A stretch of 64,000 bases of DNA. Source: Clostridiales bacterium UBA1234 (GTDB lineage Bacteria; Bacillota; Clostridia; TANB77; UBA1234). Shown piece by piece: positions 17,992 through 27,594 of this stretch (position 1 is the stretch's first letter; each line of letters opens with the position of its first letter). Location of the stretch: positions 8,817 through 72,816 of the forward strand of contig DBWQ01000005.1 of assembly GCA_002308995.1 (NCBI GenBank), written 5' to 3'. The notes under the pieces are model-generated. The model had not been told where the DNA came from. It did no database searches and saw only the letters and a list, made by a program, of their open reading frames with translations. The position numbers and the translations under genes were made by a program.

Positions 17992-18729
17992 CTATTTCAT
18001 CCCATTTTTCTTAAGAATTCGATATAAGCAAAAGCGTGTCATCCCAAGCATTTCTGCAATATCTTGATCATTAATTCTACACTTTTCTTTTAATTCCAAA
18101 TAGACCTTAGTAATCTCACCCATATCTTTCCACATTATTTTTCTATCTTTCATTACCTCGTTAAAGGCATCCTTTATTTCCTCTTTGGAGTACTCATCTT
18201 CCATATACTGCGTAATCGTATGAGGGTTATCCAATATTTCATCGATGTCTTCGTGGGATAACTCACATATATCCCTTACAATATCATTCATCTTTCCAAA
18301 TTCACGATAGCTAGAAAAAGGGTATTGACTAACACTCCTGCAAATTCTTGCTTTCACTGGATTTTCATGAATATATTTTATGCAATTGATTAAATGCGCC
18401 CTCGTATAAATCCCTTCACTTCTAAATCTTTCTCTAAAAACATGGCCAATTTTGTTTCGCCTTTTATTATAGAATAATCCATATGAGGTATTGCATTCTT
18501 TTAGCATTGTTGAAATTCTTTCAATGTATGGGCAAAAGAGTAACATATGCACATGATTGTCCATGATACAATAAGCAATTAATTCCACATCATTTCTAAA
18601 AGCATTATGTTTTATTAAATAAATAATTTTTTCTTTGCACTTTGCATTTTGAAAAACATACTTTTTTTCATCTCCTTGTATCATCACATGCAAAAAACTC
18701 GACTCGATATCATTTCTTGCTTTTCTCAT
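17992..18729 (-). CDS. REP-associated tyrosine transposase (Y1/HUH family)
   Basis: This is a single-domain Y1 transposase of the RAYT type. The metal-binding HUH motif is DNHVHMLL (His59, His61), and the nucleophile is probably Tyr119 in INCIKYIHENPVKAR, a signature of this family. A C-terminal helix-turn-helix (about residues 215-245, DQDIAEMLGMTRFCLYRILK) is added. The start is the ATG 6 bp after AAAGGAG. RAYTs nick single-stranded DNA at dispersed REP-type repeats and are usually single-copy, not selfish insertion sequences. Here repeats flank the gene in inverted orientation and recur nearby. Confidence 0.9.
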   Translation of the reverse strand: MRKARNDIESSFLHVMIQGDEKKYVFQNAKCKEKIIYLIKHNAFRNDVELIAYCIMDNHVHMLLFCPYIERISTMLKECNTSYGLFYNKRRNKIGHVFRERFRSEGIYTRAHLINCIKYIHENPVKARICRSVSQYPFSSYREFGKMNDIVRDICELSHEDIDEILDNPHTITQYMEDEYSKEEIKDAFNEVMKDRKIMWKDMGEITKVYLELKEKCRINDQDIAEMLGMTRFCLYRILKKNGMK

Positions 18730-18755
18730 AGGATTCTCCTTTCTAGAAAACAAAA

Positions 18756-18794
18756 AGGGGGCAAAATCATTTTTTCTAAATGATTTTGTCCCCT
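18756..18794 (-). terminator. 17-bp hairpin with U-tract upstream of the transposase start
   Basis: A stem of 17 pairs (one G-U) with a 5-nt loop is followed, on the minus strand, by TTTTTG. It sits 27 bp upstream of the transposase ATG, so it would stop transcription entering from the upstream SLH gene. Confidence 0.75.
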
Positions 18795-18877
18795 AAAACT
18801 AACTATCATTAAAATAAACCATATTTAGTTTGTTGTCAAGTGTTTTATCATTTTTGGCATACCACTCTTATAAAGGT

Positions 18878-18928
18878 CTGTCCCTTTATGTGCGAAATCG
18901 CTCAAAAATGGTTGTCCCTGAATGTGTG
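18878..18928 (+). repeat. dispersed two-half-site repeat, copy 4, right flank of transposase gene
   Basis: CTGTCCCTTTATGTGCGA and TGTCCCTGAATGTGTG are spaced 34 bp apart, with the spacer AATCGCTCAAAAATGGT between them. It ends 15 bp short of the SLH gene stop. Confidence 0.8.
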
Positions 18929-18942
18929 AATGTGTGCGGAAA

Positions 18943-21567
18943 TTATTTTGCAAATTTTTCTGCGCTTCTTTCACTAATTAATAAAGCTTGCTCACGTGTG
19001 GCGTTGCCTAATACGCTAAATTTGTTTTCGCCAACGCCTTTAATAATTTCAATGCTTGACATGTAATAGATAGATGCTTTTCCCCATTCGTGCATTTGGC
19101 TATCATCTGCAAATTTTGTAACCTTTGTTAAATCAACGGATGTGTTAATCCCCGCTTTGGTTAAAGCTCTTGTCATCATCGTTGCCATTTGCTCACGGGT
19201 AATTAACGCATCTGGATTGAAGGTGGTATCGGATGTGCCATTGGTGATACCTACATTAAATGCTTTTAACACTTCACTGTCGTCTGTATCCTTAAATGGA
19301 TTGGTTGCAACTGGCATTGCTTTATTTCCAGTAAGTTTTTCATAAAGTTTTACAGCAACGTGTGCAAATTCTTTACGAGTAATGTTTTTTGTTAAATCGT
19401 ACTGATTGAATAGTTCTGGAATTACATCTAATTCAGAAGCTTTAATTAATTCTGCTTCTGCCCAACCAGATGCTTTTGCCCAAATAGTTTTTCCAAAATC
19501 ATACTCGATATAAAAATTATCTTTATCATAATCTCCTGGCATCTCAGCATCTTTGCCATTTACCATGCCAAAATAGTCACTACGCAAAGCGCGTCCTTCA
19601 TCAATTGCTACATAAATCTTTACTTTATATTTGGTACCTTCTTGGAAGGTGCTATCGTTTGGTGTCCATTCCACTTTGGTAATGGTAAATCCATCCGTTA
19701 ATGGTGTTACTTTGGTAGACGGTTTTTCTCCTGCTTTTGGCTCAGGTATTTCTACTTTAAACTGATTAATCCAGTTTGGTTCTGCAGGTTCTTCAATTGG
19801 TTGTTCTTCTTCCTGCCCTGTTGGTTGCTCTGTTTTCTTTTCAACCAATTTTAATGTGATTACTTTTGAAAATATTGTTTCATCGTTAACTGCGAGAATA
19901 CATCTGTATTCTTTTCCATCATATGAACTATCTGCATTCTTGATTGTATATTCACTATTTGTAGCACCTTCTATTTTTTTAAATCCAAATATTTGCTTTA
20001 CTCCACTACCACTTGCTACATAATGACACCATTGATAGCTATCAGCGCCTGTTGCTTTTACATATAGTTTAACATCTTCGCCACTTAAATACTCCAATGT
20101 TTCAGGTGATTGTTCCGTTATTTGTATTTTGTCAGTATATTCTGTTGTATGTTTCCAAATGAATACTCTTTCGTTTTCTTCCATACTAGAGATCTTAAAG
20201 AATTCATCTTCTACTTTACCATCCAGCCATGCGTTGACTGAACTATTCCAGGAGTAACCATCATTTAATTTGATATATACGGATAATTCAATGTTATCTC
20301 CAGCGGTTGTATCTGATTCCATAACTTTCCCATTAATTTTGATTTGTTGTTTGGTGATTGTGCCAGGGAAATCACTCTTTAATACTGCCTTTGGATTTGA
20401 TTGAGTATACTCTTGTCCATTGGTAAGCCACGTAAAGTTTTCAAATTTAACTTCGCTTACCGTATTTGCTTTTGTACCTCCTGTCGTAAAACTGATATCA
20501 CTGATCACTTTATTGTTATTTGCTTGCATTTTATTGAATGTTGCCGTCTTTCCGTTTACAGTCACTTCAACATCAGGATAGTACTCACAAAAGTCTGATA
20601 GCTTAACTAAAAACTGTGGTATATATTCAGTTGATGCTTGATAAGTCTCATTATCAGCCATGTAAGTGCCTTTTCCTTTTTCCATCCAACCAGCAATTTC
20701 TACTCCAACACCCGATTGTTCTACACTAACTGTTTTTGACGGAGTTTTTCCTGCTTCTGGTTCAACAACCGTTAAGTCAAGACGATCAATTCCTACCATA
20801 TTAACAAAAAAATGTTGTTCATCGCTAGGATAAATTGTTGCTATCGATTGATTTGTCTTGATAACACTATCTGACATATCAGTAGCATATGCTTTTCCTT
20901 TACCTTTGTTTTCAGTAGAAACTGATAGTTTTCCCACACCATCATCACTTCCAGATAGTACCGCAATTCCTTTAATTCCATAAAAATCATCATAAGACGA
21001 TGCTTTCCAATCAACCATTACAGTTGCATCTTTTGCGATTGTGCACTTTTCAATCATTCGATGAGCTTGGTTGATACCAGCAAAAGTTTTACCATTATCA
21101 ATGCAGCTGATATTAAAATGACCATTATAGAACCCTAATAAACCTGAACAATAGATTCCACAACTTCCTACATCAATATCTAATGTGCTTGCCGCACTTG
21201 TTCCTGCACCTTGCAAGATTAGTCCTGTATTACAATTTATCCCGTATAAACCATCTGTAATTTTACTATCCGTAGTGATAAGTATTCTCACCTGACTTAC
21301 ATTATCATACGCTCTAATGGTTATGCCTGAACCATCATAATTGTTTAAATTGATGGTTTCGTTGATAACAGTCCATCCTTTTCCTCGCATTTCTTTAGTA
21401 CAATTATTAATTTGATATCCATTAATACGAAGTGATTCAAAAACAGTGGATGCTTCACCCGTAAATGTAATCTCAGACAAATCCTTATCTGCAAATACAG
21501 TTGAAGAAATGCACATTATTGAGATAACAATTATAAGCATACTAAAAATTTTTAACTTACATTTCAT
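18943..21567 (-). CDS. SLH-anchored surface protein with Ig-like domain
   Basis: The 874-residue protein has a signal peptide (residues 1-26, ending VFA). A beta-rich N-terminal region with repeated short strands lies at about 55-260 (TTDSKITDGLYGINCNTG), followed by several beta domains. An Ig-like domain is near 525-605 (YQWCHYVASGSG, SSYDGKEYRCILAV). A Glu/Pro linker is followed by C-terminal SLH repeats (ITRKEFAHVAVKLYEKLTG, ITNGTSDTTFNPDALITREQ, IIKGVGENKFSVLGNATREQ). The SLH domains are at the C-terminus here, unlike the other SLH proteins of the window. The ligand is unknown. GGGGAG stands 10 bp before the ATG. Confidence 0.83.
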   Translation of the reverse strand: MKCKLKIFSMLIIVISIMCISSTVFADKDLSEITFTGEASTVFESLRINGYQINNCTKEMRGKGWTVINETINLNNYDGSGITIRAYDNVSQVRILITTDSKITDGLYGINCNTGLILQGAGTSAASTLDIDVGSCGIYCSGLLGFYNGHFNISCIDNGKTFAGINQAHRMIEKCTIAKDATVMVDWKASSYDDFYGIKGIAVLSGSDDGVGKLSVSTENKGKGKAYATDMSDSVIKTNQSIATIYPSDEQHFFVNMVGIDRLDLTVVEPEAGKTPSKTVSVEQSGVGVEIAGWMEKGKGTYMADNETYQASTEYIPQFLVKLSDFCEYYPDVEVTVNGKTATFNKMQANNNKVISDISFTTGGTKANTVSEVKFENFTWLTNGQEYTQSNPKAVLKSDFPGTITKQQIKINGKVMESDTTAGDNIELSVYIKLNDGYSWNSSVNAWLDGKVEDEFFKISSMEENERVFIWKHTTEYTDKIQITEQSPETLEYLSGEDVKLYVKATGADSYQWCHYVASGSGVKQIFGFKKIEGATNSEYTIKNADSSYDGKEYRCILAVNDETIFSKVITLKLVEKKTEQPTGQEEEQPIEEPAEPNWINQFKVEIPEPKAGEKPSTKVTPLTDGFTITKVEWTPNDSTFQEGTKYKVKIYVAIDEGRALRSDYFGMVNGKDAEMPGDYDKDNFYIEYDFGKTIWAKASGWAEAELIKASELDVIPELFNQYDLTKNITRKEFAHVAVKLYEKLTGNKAMPVATNPFKDTDDSEVLKAFNVGITNGTSDTTFNPDALITREQMATMMTRALTKAGINTSVDLTKVTKFADDSQMHEWGKASIYYMSSIEIIKGVGENKFSVLGNATREQALLISERSAEKFAK

Positions 21568-21827
21568 AAAAAAACATCTCCCCTTAATAAAATTTTTCTC
21601 TTAAGAGGAGTCGCATATGCTTTATCATTGGTATTTTCTCTAATCCCCTTAAAATAAGCACTTTCCTATCGTTTCTATCATATCAAATGATGAATGTATT
21701 TTCAACAATCAATTTAAATAAAAATGCCTATTTCGTAATGATTTTTTTGAGAAATTAATGCATATTTCATTTTAGTTAAACATAGTATGAATTAGCCAAA
21801 ACTTTTTACCATTGAAAGGATTTGAAA

Positions 21828-22094
21828 ATGAAATCTCTTTTTGTATTAGTGCAAGATGAACCCTTCATTTTGCATGTAGAAAACCAACATGACATCCAGA
21901 TGAACTGGTACCACTCGCTCGAAAACAAAGAGTTTCATGTGATGTACTATCGGTTTGGAAAAGTGGAATTTGTAAAAGTGCTAAGAGATGCCATATTTTC
22001 TCCTTCTTCGCTTTCTAGTTGCAAAGTGATTCCCAAATGTCAAGCACCGAAAATTGTGCAAGAAACTTTTCTAGAAAAAGAATGGATGCATTAG
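21828..22094 (+). CDS. small hypothetical protein
   Basis: An 88-residue protein on the plus strand, against the prevailing direction. The start is the ATG 7 bp after GAAAGGA; a strong terminator follows, so it is a self-contained unit. It is soluble, with no signal peptide, and contains aromatic residues in short strands (YYRFGKVEFVKVLRDAIF). I recognise no family. Confidence 0.65.
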   Translation: MKSLFVLVQDEPFILHVENQHDIQMNWYHSLENKEFHVMYYRFGKVEFVKVLRDAIFSPSSLSSCKVIPKCQAPKIVQETFLEKEWMH

Positions 22095-22105
22095 TAAGGT
22101 ATAAC

Positions 22106-22142
22106 AAAAATGTGACAAGAATGAACTCCTTGTCACATTTTT
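22106..22142 (+). terminator. intrinsic terminator
   Basis: AATGTGACAAG and CTTGTCACATT pair around a 9-nt loop, followed by TTTTTTATTTTT. Confidence 0.88.
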
Positions 22143-22168
22143 TATTTTTCTATCAAGCACCAAAAGGT

Positions 22169-22220
22169 CTGTCCCTTTATGTGCGAAATCGCTCAAAAAT
22201 GGTTGTCCCTTTATGTGCGC
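22169..22220 (+). repeat. dispersed two-half-site repeat, copy 5 (best match to consensus)
   Basis: CTGTCCCTTTATGTGCGA and TGTCCCTTTATGTGCGC are spaced 34 bp apart. The second half-site supplies the last codons and the TAA stop of the gene ending at 22211. Confidence 0.82.
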
Positions 22221-22744
22221 TTGCGATTCAAAACAAGATAAATCACGATATAGATAAGTGAAATTGGTAATACTGGAACAAGCGAAAAAGCAATCAGATT
22301 CCATAATAGAGCTTCTCTTATTGCTTCAAGTCCATATACTCGATGCATATTAATGATTCCTGTATTATACCCCCAGAAGAAACAGCCAATTGCATATGCA
22401 AAATAAATCATCCAACATATGATAGATATTACAAAAATAATTTTTCCTAATCTTATTTTTTTCTTGTTAGTATCTTTTTCTTGTTTTTCTCTATTTTTAC
22501 TGAGCAAATAATAAATTTGATATCCAATCAAAAGAGCAAAACAGATTGCTTTTTGCCAAAGAAAATCAATTCCAAATAACACGTCTCCAAGCAAAAAATC
22601 TCCCATAGCTTCCAAACCATAATCTGTGCTATTAATATAGTCAAAATGATATCCAAAGATTGCAAAATAGATTCCAATCAAAATGATTATAACATACGGA
22701 ATTAGTGAAACAATGAACAATACTTTTTTGGTTTTAGGTTTCAT
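22211..22744 (-). CDS. four-helix membrane protein, hypothetical
   Basis: The protein has 177 residues with four membrane segments (about 8-28, 55-75, 98-118 and 148-170). The two halves repeat the motif YGLEAxxxxLLxxxxF (YGLEAMGDFLLG and YGLEAIREALLW), which suggests an internal duplication of a two-helix unit. AAAGGAG lies 5 bp before the ATG. Its C-terminal residues (RKRT) and stop are encoded by the dispersed repeat. I recognise no family. Confidence 0.68.
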   Translation of the reverse strand: MKPKTKKVLFIVSLIPYVIIILIGIYFAIFGYHFDYINSTDYGLEAMGDFLLGDVLFGIDFLWQKAICFALLIGYQIYYLLSKNREKQEKDTNKKKIRLGKIIFVISIICWMIYFAYAIGCFFWGYNTGIINMHRVYGLEAIREALLWNLIAFSLVPVLPISLIYIVIYLVLNRKRT

Positions 22745-22793
22745 AAATTCTCCTTTTCCTTCATTATGAATGATAGCATAAGCTACCTTAATT

Positions 22794-22823
22794 GCACGAA
22801 AATGGTTGTCCTTACATGTGCGC
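22794..22823 (+). repeat. dispersed repeat, copy 6 (half copy)
   Basis: Only the spacer end (GAAAATGGT) and one half-site (TGTCCTTACATGTGCGC) remain. The last residues (AHM) and TAA stop of the HD-domain gene are encoded in it. Confidence 0.7.
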
Positions 22824-23378
22824 TAAACTATCGGTAATCTCATCTTCCTTATTTTGCATTGCTTCCAATGTTTGCTGAAGTAATTCATCAAGCTCCCAGC
22901 CAAGCATCTCAGCACCTTTCGCAATAATATCTCGTGAACATCCTGCTGCAAACTTTTTATCTTTATATTTTTTCTTTAAGCTAGATAACTCCATGTCTTT
23001 GGTGCTACCAGATGGCCTCATCTTGGCAGCTGCCCAAATTAAACCTGTTAGTTCATCGGTTGCAAATAAGATTTTTTCCATTTGCTTTTCTGGAACCACA
23101 TCACAGCAGATTCCATAGCCATGGCTACAGATAGCATGAATCATTTCATCATTGCAACCAATTTCTTTTAATAATTCTGGCGCCTTTTGGCAATGCTCTT
23201 CTGGATACTTTTCAAAATCCACATCATGAAGAAGTCCCACTAATCCCCAAAAATTTTCATCTTCACCATATTTGTTTGCAAAATATTTCATCACTTGTTC
23301 TACGGTGTAGGCATGCCTTATATGGAATTCTTCTTCATTATATTTTTTTAATAAATGAACTGCTTCTTCACGTGTCAT
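22812..23378 (-). CDS. HD-domain hydrolase
   Basis: The HD superfamily metal site is visible: His22 (IRHAYTVEQVM), the His51-Asp52 pair (LLHDVDFEKYP) and a later His (AICSHGYG). Most relatives are annotated as HDIG-type phosphohydrolases acting on nucleotides; the substrate is unknown. The start is the ATG 8 bp after AAGGAGG, nine codons into the longer open frame. It ends inside a dispersed repeat. Confidence 0.85.
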   Translation of the reverse strand: MTREEAVHLLKKYNEEEFHIRHAYTVEQVMKYFANKYGEDENFWGLVGLLHDVDFEKYPEEHCQKAPELLKEIGCNDEMIHAICSHGYGICCDVVPEKQMEKILFATDELTGLIWAAAKMRPSGSTKDMELSSLKKKYKDKKFAAGCSRDIIAKGAEMLGWELDELLQQTLEAMQNKEDEITDSLAHM

Positions 23379-23415
23379 TTTGATTTCCTCCTTTTTACTC
23401 AACACACTGAAACAT

Positions 23416-23465
23416 CTGTCCCTAAATGTGCGAAATCGCTCAAAAATGGTTGTCCCTAAATGTGT
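23416..23465 (+). repeat. dispersed two-half-site repeat, copy 7
   Basis: CTGTCCCTAAATGTGCGA and TGTCCCTAAATGTGT are 34 bp apart with the conserved spacer AATCGCTCAAAAATGGT. It ends 9 bp from the stop of the small membrane-protein gene. Confidence 0.82.
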
Positions 23466-23473
23466 AAAAACGG

Positions 23474-23629
23474 TTAAGGTGTTATTTCTCCTGAATACTT
23501 GCTCTCCATCATCTTTAGAGCATCATCTACTGTGGATGATGCACGAGAATCAATAACCATATTGACAACAGCCGTGCCTATTAATCCTATTGCAACGATA
23601 ATCAATAAAATAATAAAAAACTTTTTCAT
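23474..23629 (-). CDS. small single-pass membrane protein (51 aa)
   Basis: A short frame, easily missed, begins at an ATG preceded by GGAGGTG (6 bp). It encodes MKKFFIILLIIVAIGLIGT, one membrane helix, then an outside-facing polar tail with DSRASSTVDDALKMMESKY. The excellent ribosome site, the sensible topology and the position 37 bp after the flippase gene support it as real. Family unknown. Confidence 0.7.
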   Translation of the reverse strand: MKKFFIILLIIVAIGLIGTAVVNMVIDSRASSTVDDALKMMESKYSGEITP

Positions 23630-23665
23630 CTTTTCACCTCCTTCAACGCTTTCTTTTTCCTATGT

Positions 23666-25321
23666 TCAAATGTGTAATTTCCTTCCTATTTTCTCTAAAA
23701 ACTCTTTTCCAAATACTTCTTCTAACAAGTGATTCTTATATGTATAAACAAGATAGATTCCTGTACCGATGCATCCGTTAATTCCCAAATAAATTAATGC
23801 GGTTATTTTTCTATATTCTTCTATGTAGATGATTTTTCTTACAATCATATTGAATACTACGATAGCGCATAGTGGCACAACCGTTTTCTTTAATACTTTT
23901 AAGGTGTTTCCAAACTTAAAGTTCATCGTTCTACGTAAATAAACAAGTACTATCGCAGTGGAAACCATGTAACCTATAATAGTGGCAAGAATTGTTCCAA
24001 TATAGGCCGGTAGACCTAGTGAATATAATAAACGAATCATAGGAATATCAATCAAAGCATTGATTACTAATCCACAAATCGAGTTTAAATACACAATTTT
24101 AAACTTTTTCAAACTTTGTAATACACTATTTAGCACACTCCATATACCAAAGAAAATATGTGAAATCGCAGAAAAGCTTAAAATAAGAGTTCCATATTGA
24201 CTTGCCCCATAAAAGATAAAATACGATTCTCTTGATAGCATGAATAATAACACTGCCATTGGAATAGCTACTACCAACATGGTTGAAAGCGCTTGATTAA
24301 TTCTATGGTTTACTCCCTCATAATCTTTTTTGGTGTAGCATTCTGTTACATTTGGAATGATGCTTGTAATTAATGCTGTAGAAATGGCAATGATAAGTGT
24401 ACAAATCTTTGGAGCCCATGTTGCGATGATACTTGAAATGACTTTGCTTTCATCACCCACAAACCCGACGCCATTTAATCCTTTCACAATCAAATGAATG
24501 TCTACTAATGTATAGATATCGTTAATAATTGAGATTAATACGATTGGCAAACAGTATAAAGCAATTTTCTTTAAAATGGTTTGATTGGATACATCATCTT
24601 TTTTGGTTGGCTTTTCAAAGGCATCTTGGTTCTTTTTCACTTTTAGTTTAAGATAAAGAAAGGCAACTAACCCACCAAAAAATGCACCTGATAGAGCAAA
24701 CGATACACCAGTTGTTACGGATAGTTTTAATAATCGAATGGAGATATAAGATCCAACTAGAACAACGATAATTCGAACTACTTGTTCAATCACTTGTGAA
24801 AATGAGGTAATGGTGATGAATTTGTGGCCCTGAAGATATCCTCTTAAAACACTTAAAAAAGGAATAATCAGTAAGCAAAAAGAAGTTACTTTAATCACCA
24901 AAGATACATTGGATACAGAAATAATAGAGGTATCTATTGCTACATTTTCTTCTGCATCTCTTGCCAGTAAATACCTTGCAAGCAGTGGTGAGCCAAAGAA
25001 CACAAGCAAAAACGAAACAATTGCTAGCACTGCAACCAATATGGTTCCTATTTTTTGAGCTCGTTGTTTTGCCTCATATTTTTCAAGTGTTAAATACTCC
25101 GCAATAATCATACTCATTGCCACAGGAATACCTGCCGTGGAAATATTTAAGAATAGGATATAAATATTATAAGCATAGCTATAAAGCGTTCCTCCATCTT
25201 CTCCTATAATTTGATAAAAGGGAATCACATAAAGTGCTCCCATGATTTTGATCAGTATTAAAAAGATTGAGGTAACAAGTGTCCCTTGTATGAAACTATT
25301 CTTCGTTAATTTTTTACTCAT
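23666..25321 (-). CDS. polysaccharide flippase, SpoVB/MurJ-like (MOP superfamily)
   Basis: The 551-residue protein has about 14 membrane helices, an N-terminus typical of SpoVB-type flippases (SFIQGTLVTSIFLILIKIMGALYVIPFYQIIG) and the RGYLQGHKFITITSFSQVIEQVVRI stretch that marks them. It probably moves lipid-linked wall or polysaccharide precursors across the membrane. Its ATG overlaps the stop of the ATP-grasp gene by 4 bp (ATGA). Together with the upstream ATP-grasp and alr genes it forms an envelope operon. Confidence 0.9.
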   Translation of the reverse strand: MSKKLTKNSFIQGTLVTSIFLILIKIMGALYVIPFYQIIGEDGGTLYSYAYNIYILFLNISTAGIPVAMSMIIAEYLTLEKYEAKQRAQKIGTILVAVLAIVSFLLVFFGSPLLARYLLARDAEENVAIDTSIISVSNVSLVIKVTSFCLLIIPFLSVLRGYLQGHKFITITSFSQVIEQVVRIIVVLVGSYISIRLLKLSVTTGVSFALSGAFFGGLVAFLYLKLKVKKNQDAFEKPTKKDDVSNQTILKKIALYCLPIVLISIINDIYTLVDIHLIVKGLNGVGFVGDESKVISSIIATWAPKICTLIIAISTALITSIIPNVTECYTKKDYEGVNHRINQALSTMLVVAIPMAVLLFMLSRESYFIFYGASQYGTLILSFSAISHIFFGIWSVLNSVLQSLKKFKIVYLNSICGLVINALIDIPMIRLLYSLGLPAYIGTILATIIGYMVSTAIVLVYLRRTMNFKFGNTLKVLKKTVVPLCAIVVFNMIVRKIIYIEEYRKITALIYLGINGCIGTGIYLVYTYKNHLLEEVFGKEFLEKIGRKLHI

Positions 25322-26334
25322 AGTTTAATCTGCCTCATTTCATCTCCTAAAATATCGGAGATTTGTTTTAGATGACCTACATGTTCATCATTAAATAAAT
25401 AATACTGTACAAGCCCATAACTTGGATACTCATTTCCTTCCATAATCACTGGCCCGTTTTTGGTAATGGCAAAGTCCCAACCAACATAACGAATTTCTGG
25501 AACTTCTAATGCTGCTTTTAATGCCATGTCAAACGCTTCTTTCACGTAAGGAATCGTTACCGTATCAAATTTGATTTTACGCATTGGATGCTCCGTATAT
25601 ACATTTGCCACATCATCAATGACTCTACTGCAAATTTTTCCTTCTTCATTTAAACGCATGTAAGCATCATTACAACCAATCGCAATGGCATCATCGGTAT
25701 TAATACGAAGAGCATTAGCAAGCATATAGGATTTACCATCTTTCACCAAAGTAACAATTCTAAATGAGTTAACCGCATATGGATTTATTTTATTTAGTTC
25801 ATCATGTTGCACAATTTCTTCTTCTACCAAGTTTAATTTCTTGTCCTTTAACTCTTGATATAACTTTGCAATGTCATGCTCTTTTACCTTAATTTTTTCA
25901 ATACCGTGCCCGCCAAAATCCTTTGGAGGTTTTGCAAATACCGTTTCTTTATCACTGACAAATGCTTTAAAATCATCTAGTGTTGAAACTCTTAAATCAA
26001 TCCAACTTCTGCCGATGTATTTGTTAAAAATCTTATTAAACAATATTTTATCTGACATAGTGGCACGATACTTTGGATCATTTAAATAATTTAATAATTT
26101 ATAAAAAGAGGTAGTCGTCACATACGTCTTTTTTTGTTCTTTCGTAAGATTAATATAATCGCCCTTTAGATAATCGGTATAGCCAATACCATAACGAGCA
26201 AAGTTATATAGCATATCCATTTTTACTTTGAAAGGAGATTTATTGTTTCTTTCGCCAATATCTTTGGCAAGTTTATTTAGTTTATCAAAATTAATTTCTT
26301 TTATCTTTTTGTACATCATGCGAAACACTGACAT
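25318..26334 (-). CDS. sugar-transfer-associated ATP-grasp protein
   Basis: The protein has 338 residues. The ATP-grasp core is visible: VFAKPPKDFGGHGIEKIKV (nucleotide lysine and Gly-rich loop), LVEEEIVQHDELNKINPYAVNSFRIVT and the metal-binding end VIMEGNEYPSYG. This matches the ATPgrasp_ST family found in polysaccharide and capsule loci, which joins a carboxylate to an amine or hydroxyl; the substrate is unknown. The start ATG follows GGAGG by 8 bp. It lies between alr and a flippase and probably modifies a wall or capsule precursor. Confidence 0.82.
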   Translation of the reverse strand: MSVFRMMYKKIKEINFDKLNKLAKDIGERNNKSPFKVKMDMLYNFARYGIGYTDYLKGDYINLTKEQKKTYVTTTSFYKLLNYLNDPKYRATMSDKILFNKIFNKYIGRSWIDLRVSTLDDFKAFVSDKETVFAKPPKDFGGHGIEKIKVKEHDIAKLYQELKDKKLNLVEEEIVQHDELNKINPYAVNSFRIVTLVKDGKSYMLANALRINTDDAIAIGCNDAYMRLNEEGKICSRVIDDVANVYTEHPMRKIKFDTVTIPYVKEAFDMALKAALEVPEIRYVGWDFAITKNGPVIMEGNEYPSYGLVQYYLFNDEHVGHLKQISDILGDEMRQIKL

Positions 26335-26358
26335 GTGACAATCCTCCTACAATTCATT

Positions 26359-27510
26359 TTACGATATATATACTCTTTCTAATCCTTTTCCTATGCTTAC
26401 CAATGTTTGTTGAATAGTTTCATGTTTTAAGCGACTCATATAGCCAAGTGTTAGGCTCTCCCCCATAATCACAACTTCATCATAAAGTTCAACAGCATCG
26501 TCTACCTCCATAAAACTCATACACATGCATGCATTCCCTACAAAAGGATATTTTTTGGTTCCAATCAGTCCAAAACGATTATGCATATCTGTTCCAATCC
26601 CATCATCATAACCGATTGGCAAAATGGCTATTCTCATATCTCGCTGCACTCTTTCTAAGCCGTAGCCAATGATATCTCCTTTTTTAACACTACGAATTTC
26701 CATCACATTCGTTTTAACCGTCATCGCTGGTTTAAGCGGAAGATGATTACCACGAATCACGGGACTAATATGATCTTTTTTGATTAAAATAGTATCTCTT
26801 ATTTTTAAGGCTTTTTCTTTAAGTGATGTGCCGTATTCTTCAAGAGAGACATCATATCCATATAGCATGGTTCCAATTCTCACCGCATTTTCAAATGGAA
26901 TTTTAGGATGCGCAACCATTGAAAAACTACTACTTAAATGCACCATTGGAATTTTAGACAAATCGATATCGGATGTGATGTCTTGAAATCTTTTAATTTG
27001 ATTATCATATTCTTTATCATGAATCCCTGTTGTACCAAAATGGGTATAAATTCCTTCTAACTGAATATTCTCATGTGCCATGATATATTGATACATTTCA
27101 AAAAACTCTTCCTTGGTTTTTACGCCCATGCGATTCATGCCGGTATCTAATTTGATATGTACCTTACAATTTAAACTACCGATTACTTTTAAATATGCTA
27201 AACTATCAACCGTTAATGTTACTTTATAATCAATAGCGGTGGGTACTAATCCTATATCAATTATCTCCGTACAAAGAATCGGAATAATTTGATAATCTTT
27301 TCGGATTTGAACCGCTTCATCTAAAGAAGAAACTGCCAAATAATTAATGCCAGCATCTGTTAATGTTTGCACAATACCATATCCATGTCCATAGGCATTT
27401 GCTTTTACCATACCAATATAGTATTGATAATTGTGATACTTTTGAAGAATCGTACTCACGTTATGATGTATATTTTTTAAATTTACTTCTACATATGTTT
27501 TTCGAAACAT
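26359..27510 (-). CDS. alr: alanine racemase
   Basis: Alr is the PLP enzyme interconverting L- and D-alanine for peptidoglycan. The PLP-binding lysine is Lys36 in MVKANAYGHG. Further family motifs are HIKLDTGMNRMGV, FENAVRIGTMLYGYD and IGYGLER. The 383-residue length is typical. The start is the ATG 7 bp after GGAGGG, ten codons into the longer frame. It is the first gene of the alr-ATP-grasp-flippase operon. Confidence 0.96.
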   Translation of the reverse strand: MFRKTYVEVNLKNIHHNVSTILQKYHNYQYYIGMVKANAYGHGYGIVQTLTDAGINYLAVSSLDEAVQIRKDYQIIPILCTEIIDIGLVPTAIDYKVTLTVDSLAYLKVIGSLNCKVHIKLDTGMNRMGVKTKEEFFEMYQYIMAHENIQLEGIYTHFGTTGIHDKEYDNQIKRFQDITSDIDLSKIPMVHLSSSFSMVAHPKIPFENAVRIGTMLYGYDVSLEEYGTSLKEKALKIRDTILIKKDHISPVIRGNHLPLKPAMTVKTNVMEIRSVKKGDIIGYGLERVQRDMRIAILPIGYDDGIGTDMHNRFGLIGTKKYPFVGNACMCMSFMEVDDAVELYDEVVIMGESLTLGYMSRLKHETIQQTLVSIGKGLERVYIS

Positions 27511-27594
27511 GAAAAATCCCTCCAACATATCGTAATCCACGACACCATTATAATGATAATGACGAATTTTGTAAATATTTGTTTGACAATTTCC

